A stretch of DNA of 64,000 bases from Cystobacter ferrugineus. Its GTDB lineage: Bacteria > Myxococcota > Myxococcia > Myxococcales > Myxococcaceae. The stretch lies in contig NZ_MPIN01000003.1 of NCBI RefSeq assembly GCF_001887355.1, forward strand, positions 569,238 through 633,237, written 5' to 3'. The number at the start of each line of letters is the position of its first letter. Positions within the stretch are counted from its first letter, which is position 1. The translations under genes were made by a program, and so were the position numbers. Shown in pieces: positions 60,248 through 64,000 of the stretch. Below the pieces are notes generated by a model. The model did no database searches. It saw nothing but the letters and a program-made list of their open reading frames with translations, and was not told where the DNA came from.

Positions 60248-61035
60248 GGCAGGAAGGCCCACCGGATGCGCAGTTGGGCCGCGCCGCTGGGCTGGGGCAC
60301 CTCGCCCGTCTCGTTGCAGACCCGTTGCGGCTCCGGATCGTAGTAATCCGTCACCTGAAGCTTCACATGCTTGCCATCCGCCAGGCGCAGCACGAACACC
60401 GCGCCGGTCATGGACAGACAGGCCTCATAGCCCCAGAAATCCTCCAGCCGCGTCGCCAGGCCCAGGGTGTACTGTCCGGGGATGGCCTCACAGGACTCGG
60501 TGAAGTAGTCCTCGGTGCGGAACTCCCAGGCGGCATCCACCGCCGTCACCGACTCGAAGGTCGTGCCCGCCGGAGTCCGAGCCACCGCGACGCACGAAGG
60601 GCCAGACACGCCGCTGTTCACCCGGAGGGTGTAGCGGCGCAAGGCGATGTCCCAGTCCGTCGAGGCCAGGGCCGCCTGATCATCCACCGCCACCCGGCTC
60701 AGTCCCTGGGGCGTGAAGCGGCCATAGGTATACGACTGCGTGGCGGAGGCGCCTCCCGCTCGCGCGTCCACATAGGTGTGGAACTCGCCCGCGGTCGTTC
60801 CCTCCTCGCGGATCTCTCCCGTGGAGACCGTGGTGAGCAGGTTCAATTGATCGATGCTCTGCTCCGCGCAGCGCACCAGGCTCGCCTCGCACCGCGGGGC
60901 GGCCGGAGATGGCTCCACGGGCTCGTTGACGCCACAGGCGCCCAGCAGCAGGGTCAGCGTCAGGGCGGTGGTGCTCCAGGTGCCTCGCGGTGCGCCGTGC
61001 ATCACTCGGGTCTCGGGGAATGGGCCGTTCTTCAT
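60244..61035 (-). CDS. HmuY-like heme-binding lipoprotein 2
   Basis: This is a 263-aa lipoprotein with lipobox L-L-L-G-A-C at about residues 29-34. The mature part has HmuY-type strands: T-D-W-D-I-A-L-R-R-Y-T-L-R-V-N-S-G-V-S-G near the middle and A-D-G-K-H-V-K-L-Q-V-T-D-Y-Y-D near the end, the usual positions in this family. HmuY proteins capture heme at the cell surface and pass it to a TonB-dependent receptor. It is a paralogue of the preceding gene's product. Stop and next start overlap by four bases. A later ATG (61002) is possible. Confidence 0.82.
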   Translation of the reverse strand: MKNGPFPETRVMHGAPRGTWSTTALTLTLLLGACGVNEPVEPSPAAPRCEASLVRCAEQSIDQLNLLTTVSTGEIREEGTTAGEFHTYVDARAGGASATQSYTYGRFTPQGLSRVAVDDQAALASTDWDIALRRYTLRVNSGVSGPSCVAVARTPAGTTFESVTAVDAAWEFRTEDYFTESCEAIPGQYTLGLATRLEDFWGYEACLSMTGAVFVLRLADGKHVKLQVTDYYDPEPQRVCNETGEVPQPSGAAQLRIRWAFLP

Positions 61036-61057
61036 GGGGGTCGTCCTTGCTCGTCTG

Positions 61058-61699
61058 TCAGGGAAGGGAAGGGCTCGGTGGATCCACCTGCTTCCACCGG
61101 AAGGAGATCACCGCGGGAGAGCCAGCCGGATCGTAGTAGCTCAGCATCCGCAGCTTGAAGTAGCGGCCCTCGTCGGTGCGCAGGACGTAGGTCCGCGCGC
61201 GCGGCGTGAGTGTATGGGTCATCACGTCGTAGCTGTACCAGCCGTCCTCCACCCGCTCGAAGACGTTGTCCGGCTCGCTGTCCGTGTCGTCGCCGTCCGC
61301 GGCATCCTCGTGATAGCCCGAGCCGGGCGCCTGGGTGAGCGACTCGAAGGCGTCCGGGAGCAGCGCCACTTCGACGCCGCCCGTACCGTTGACGCCTCCG
61401 CGGGTGCGGATGTGGAAGCGCTGGAAGGACAGATCCCAGGCGGACTGCACGGCGGCATCCGCGGCCTCGCCCGTGTCGAGATCCAGGGCGCGCCACGCCG
61501 CCCCATCGGTCGCGTCGACGATCGTGGTCACCGTGCCGTCCGCCTCGCGGGTATGGCGGAACACGGCGGGCGGCTCGCCGCCGGCGGGCTGCTGGGGGCC
61601 AGGCTCAGGTTGGATGTCCCCACCACATGCGGCGAGGCCGAGCAGCAGGAAAGGGGCGGGGGCCCAGCGGTGTCGCGACTGCCTGGCAATGCGTTGCAT
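61058..61699 (-). CDS. HmuY-like heme-binding lipoprotein 1
   Basis: This is a 213-aa lipoprotein from ATG 61699 behind GGGAGG; lipobox G-L-A-A-C at Cys25. It has family strands S-A-W-D-L-S-F-Q-R-F-H-I-R-T-R-G-G-V-N-G and T-D-E-G-R-Y-F-K-L-R-M-L-S-Y-Y-D, closely matching those of the next gene. It lies 10 bases after the TonB-dependent receptor gene. It presumably binds heme or a related iron complex for that receptor. Histidines are few, so the exact ligand is open. Confidence 0.85.
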   Translation of the reverse strand: MQRIARQSRHRWAPAPFLLLGLAACGGDIQPEPGPQQPAGGEPPAVFRHTREADGTVTTIVDATDGAAWRALDLDTGEAADAAVQSAWDLSFQRFHIRTRGGVNGTGGVEVALLPDAFESLTQAPGSGYHEDAADGDDTDSEPDNVFERVEDGWYSYDVMTHTLTPRARTYVLRTDEGRYFKLRMLSYYDPAGSPAVISFRWKQVDPPSPSLP

Positions 61700-61709
61700 G
61701 CTTCCTCCC

Positions 61710-63626
61710 TCACACGTTGAGGATGAGCCCCGCGTAGAAGGCGCGGGGCGGAATGGGCAGGTAGTTCGGATCTCCCGCGCCCAGCAGGTTGCGGCCGGCG
61801 ACGAAGAGCCGGATCGACTCCAGCACCCCATGGGCGAGCCGAGCATCCAGGGTCGCATAGGCGGGGGCGTGGACGGTTCGCGCCGTGCCGTCGGGGGCCT
61901 GGTAGTAGGGGCGGGGGCCCACCCAGGAGCCCTGCACGGACGCCTCCAGGCGCCAGGGCCGGTAGCGCAGGCCGAGCTGCGTGGTGAGCCGATGCGCGCT
62001 CTGTCCCTCGAGGGGCCGGTCCTCCTCGAGATCCCGTGCGTGGATGAACGTGTAGCCCACGTCCAGCCAGGCCCCGAGCGGCAGCCGCTGCTTCCAGCCC
62101 ACCTCGGCGCCCTGCACGGTGGCGCGCGCGACGTTGTCGTAGGTGAAGCGCAGGGTGGGGGAGAGGGGATCCTGCACCACGGTGATCATGTCGGAGAGGT
62201 CGTTGCGGAACAGGTTCGTCCACAGGAGGCTCCGGCCGCCGACCCGCCACTCCGCGGAGACGGTCGCGCCGCGCGAGTGCTCGGGGCGCAGCGCGGGGTT
62301 GCCCGCGACCACGTAGCCCACGCTGGGGTTCTCGAAGTCGATGAGCTGTTCCTGGAAGCTCGGCGCCCGGAAGGCGAGGCCGTAGCTGGCGCGCACCGTG
62401 AGCGCCTCCACCGGCTCCAGCCGCACGGCGAGCCGGGGGGTGAGCACCGCGCCGAACTCGGAGTCCACGTCCAGCCGCAGGCCGGGCACGACGTGGAGCG
62501 CCACCGGCAGGGGGGTCTTCCAGGAGTCCTGTCCGTAGAGGGACAACCGGCCGCGCTGGCCCGGGCTCGAGAGCCGATCGGAGTCGAGTGTCTCGCCAAT
62601 CGCCTCGACGCCCACCACGAGCTGGTGCACCTGGGCCAGGGTCTGGTCGAGCTGGAGGCCCACCCGTGCCATCTGCTCGCGCGTCTCCTCCACCTGATCC
62701 AGCGCGGAGGATTGGCGTTGATCCAACACGTAGCGGTGGCGGAAGCGCGAGTAGCGGCCCGAGAGCTGGAGCGAGCCGGTGGGGGAGAGCACCCACGAGG
62801 GGGACAGCGTCACTTCCTGACTCTCGTTCTGGCTCGCGCGATCGAACAGCGCGCCCGCCGCGCCCTCGTCGACGCCCCGTTGGACCTGGCGGGACGCACC
62901 GGCCCGGGCCTCGAGCCGGAATGCGTCCGTCACGCGCACGTCCCCACGTCCGGAGACCTGGAAGCCCTCGAGCGAGCTGCCCGTGGTGGCCGGAGTGTCG
63001 GGGGTCAGGTCGTAGCCATCCCGGCGCTGGAAGCCGCCGCTGAGCCGCAGTCCCGCTCGTTCTCCGCGCAGCTCCGCGGAGCCATCCGCCTCGAACTGCC
63101 ACAGGCCGCCGAGCGAGGCCTGGGCCGTGGCGCCCAGGGGCCGCTGGGCCTTGCGGGTGATGATGTTCACCACGCCCGCCACGGCGTCGCTGCCATAGAG
63201 GACCGAGGACGGGCCCCGGATGATCTCCACCTGCTCGATGTCCTCCGTGGAGAACCGGGAGAAATCCAGGGCGCCGCCGAGCCGTCCCGTCACGCGCTCG
63301 CCGTCCACCAGCACGAGGGTGTACTCGGGGGACATTCCCTGGACCCGCAGCTCCGTGCCCGCGAAGCCGCGCCGCAGCTCCAGGCCGGGACGCGCGCCCA
63401 GCGCCTCGGCCAGATCCCTCGCGCCCGTGGCCTCGATGTCCTTGCGGGTGATGACCTCGACGGCCACCGGTGTGTCCTGGAGCCGCTCCACCGAGCGCGA
63501 AGCCGTCACCACCGTCTGTATCACCGGCGGCTCCTCCGCGACCCCTCCGTCCACGGACGGCTCGCCCTGCTGTGCCAGCACCGGCACGCTCACGAGCAAC
63601 CCGAGAACCCATCCCATCCAGCGCAT
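61710..63626 (-). CDS. TonB-dependent outer-membrane receptor (heme/iron uptake type)
   Basis: This is a 638-aa outer-membrane protein; signal peptide to about residue 18. A TonB box-like T-V-V-T-A-S-R is followed by the plug (about 45-160; A-L-G-A-R-P-G-L, V-D-G-E-R-V, I-R-G-P-S-S-V-L-Y-G-S-D-A-V-A-G-V-V-N) and a 22-strand barrel ending in the C-terminal strand F-Y-A-G-L-I-L-N-V. F-R-A-P-S-F-Q-E and N-P-x-L-R-P-E are characteristic of heme and siderophore receptors. It heads an operon with two HmuY-like lipoproteins and a metalloprotease, and a Fur-box-like site lies 47-65 bases upstream. Heme uptake is favoured; other iron sources are possible. Confidence 0.93.
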   Translation of the reverse strand: MRWMGWVLGLLVSVPVLAQQGEPSVDGGVAEEPPVIQTVVTASRSVERLQDTPVAVEVITRKDIEATGARDLAEALGARPGLELRRGFAGTELRVQGMSPEYTLVLVDGERVTGRLGGALDFSRFSTEDIEQVEIIRGPSSVLYGSDAVAGVVNIITRKAQRPLGATAQASLGGLWQFEADGSAELRGERAGLRLSGGFQRRDGYDLTPDTPATTGSSLEGFQVSGRGDVRVTDAFRLEARAGASRQVQRGVDEGAAGALFDRASQNESQEVTLSPSWVLSPTGSLQLSGRYSRFRHRYVLDQRQSSALDQVEETREQMARVGLQLDQTLAQVHQLVVGVEAIGETLDSDRLSSPGQRGRLSLYGQDSWKTPLPVALHVVPGLRLDVDSEFGAVLTPRLAVRLEPVEALTVRASYGLAFRAPSFQEQLIDFENPSVGYVVAGNPALRPEHSRGATVSAEWRVGGRSLLWTNLFRNDLSDMITVVQDPLSPTLRFTYDNVARATVQGAEVGWKQRLPLGAWLDVGYTFIHARDLEEDRPLEGQSAHRLTTQLGLRYRPWRLEASVQGSWVGPRPYYQAPDGTARTVHAPAYATLDARLAHGVLESIRLFVAGRNLLGAGDPNYLPIPPRAFYAGLILNV

Positions 63627-63672
63627 CCGCGGCCCCTTCGAGAAGGTGACGCTCCGCGTCCTAGTTGAAATA

Positions 63673-63691
63673 GATAATCAAAGTCAATTTC
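63673..63691. promoter_or_regulatory. Fur-box-like operator
   Basis: GATAATCAAAGTCAATTTC matches the 19-bp Fur consensus at 14 of 19 positions and lies in the only AT-rich stretch upstream of the TonB receptor start. Iron-repressed expression of the operon is expected. The flanking TGAAAT/ATTTCA gives a wider, imperfect dyad. Confidence 0.6.
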
Positions 63692-63733
63692 AGAATATGG
63701 GAGATGTCGAGCGGCCCGTGCCAGAAAAGGAAG

Positions 63734-63766
63734 GGGGAGACAGTGCCCGGTGGGCGCTGTCTCCCC
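63734..63766 (-). terminator. intrinsic terminator
   Basis: GGGGAGACAG and CTGTCTCCCC form a perfect 10-bp stem extended by T-G wobble and GCCC/GGGC around a GGT loop, fifteen pairs in all. Reading leftward, the stem is followed by CCTTCCTTTTC, so it should stop transcripts coming from the gene ending at 63901. It protects the Fur-controlled promoter from read-through. Confidence 0.8.
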
Positions 63767-63900
63767 GCTATGCCGCCGCTCCGCGCTGCGCTGAGTTGTG
63801 GCATTCGCCGCGATCAACGCGGCCGTCTCCGCTCACTCCTCGGCGAGAGAGGAGGGGGGGAGCCAGGGCGCGTCCGTGTCGGCTCGGCTCCCCCGATGGG

Positions 63901-64000
63901 TCAGCGAGCGCTCCGCGACCGGCGCCGTGCCCCCAAGGCGACCAGGAGCAGCCACCCCGCGAACAGGGGTCCTCCTCCACCGACACCGCAGGCGTAGCCA
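63901..64000 (-). CDS. C-terminus of a MYXO-CTERM protein (truncated by window edge)
   Basis: The minus-strand frame that is open at the window edge and stops at 63901-63903 reads G-Y-A-C-G-V-G-G-G-G, then the hydrophobic run L-F-A-G-W-L-L-L-V-A-L-G and A-R-R-R-S-R-S-A-R. The Cys-Gly-rich segment, one membrane helix and basic end are the MYXO-CTERM sorting signal, processed for surface attachment in myxobacteria. The rest of the protein lies outside the window. Confidence 0.75.
   Translation of the reverse strand, partial: GYACGVGGGGPLFAGWLLLVALGARRRSRSAR

Noticed and set aside
61335-63668. A 777-codon frame antisense to the TonB receptor
   Set aside because: The TonB-dependent receptor on the other strand has signal peptide, plug and barrel motifs; the antisense product has none.

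Overview
The window is GC-rich (about 70% by eye) DNA from a myxobacterium, most likely a Cystobacterineae relative (Archangium/Cystobacter/Melittangium type). The indicators are a Hanks-type kinase with an extracytoplasmic domain, an FHA-GAF-cyclase, a GAF-NtrC activator, SitA/SitI-like toxin-immunity genes, DUF2169 and DUF3943 proteins, an MXAN_6640-type metalloprotease, and two proteins ending in MYXO-CTERM sorting signals. Several lower-GC patches (about 3.2-5.0, 35.5-36.5, 44-45.7, 50-51.3 and 57.5-58.8 kb) and many broken genes mark this as accessory, gene-exchanging chromosome.

Layout. 1-2.8 kb: the end of a toxin-like gene, two immunity-like genes and a kinase-derived membrane protein. 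3.2-4.9 kb: an orphan PD-(D/E)XK protein in a low-GC patch. 5.5-12.2 kb: a secreted polysaccharide-degradation cluster (GH31 with three CBM35-like modules, an unknown secreted protein, a beta-helix lipoprotein). 12.3-15 kb: a TetR-controlled epoxide hydrolase and a divergent SDR, with three matching operators. 15.1-18.6 kb: a zinc-ribbon protein and a two-gene flavoprotein/2Fe-2S oxidoreductase operon. 18.8-23 kb: ECF sigma, anti-sigma and an STN/adhesin-like membrane protein behind TruD. 23.1-30.5 kb: an outer-membrane lipoprotein, cyclase, kinase, GIDE-like protein, ferredoxin reductase and a small membrane protein. 30.5-33 kb: MBL hydrolase and an NtrC activator.

33.5-36.4 kb is a type VI secretion cargo-like locus: DUF2169, a frameshifted thiolase-like protein, a 50-aa Cys-rich protein and a SUKH immunity protein. 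36.9-41.3 kb holds an unknown membrane-anchored protein and an NfeD-like plus two-flotillin operon. 41.4-44 kb pairs a chemoreceptor with a phosphate-binding-like lipoprotein. 44-53 kb is mixed: MOSC, hypotheticals, an LeuT-type transporter, a NodB deacetylase, DUF3943 and an enoyl-CoA hydratase. 53-54.7 kb is a GH5 cellulase with a LacI-type palindrome in its promoter. 55.1-55.6 kb is a doubly damaged methyltransferase gene. 55.7-56.1 kb is a SugE/Gdx exporter behind a two-hairpin guanidine-II (mini-ykkC) riboswitch. 56.3-58.6 kb holds an alpha/beta hydrolase and a kelch-like lipoprotein. 58.8-63.6 kb is an iron/heme operon: Fur-box-like site, TonB receptor, two HmuY-like lipoproteins and a MYXO-CTERM metalloprotease. 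The window ends in the C-terminus of another MYXO-CTERM protein.

No tRNA, rRNA, CRISPR array or intact transposase was seen. The most notable signals are the guanidine-II riboswitch, the three-operator TetR switch, the decaying T6SS cargo locus with its overlapping Cys-rich/SUKH pair, the HmuY-metalloprotease operon, the orphan nuclease-fold gene and the two-lesion methyltransferase pseudogene.
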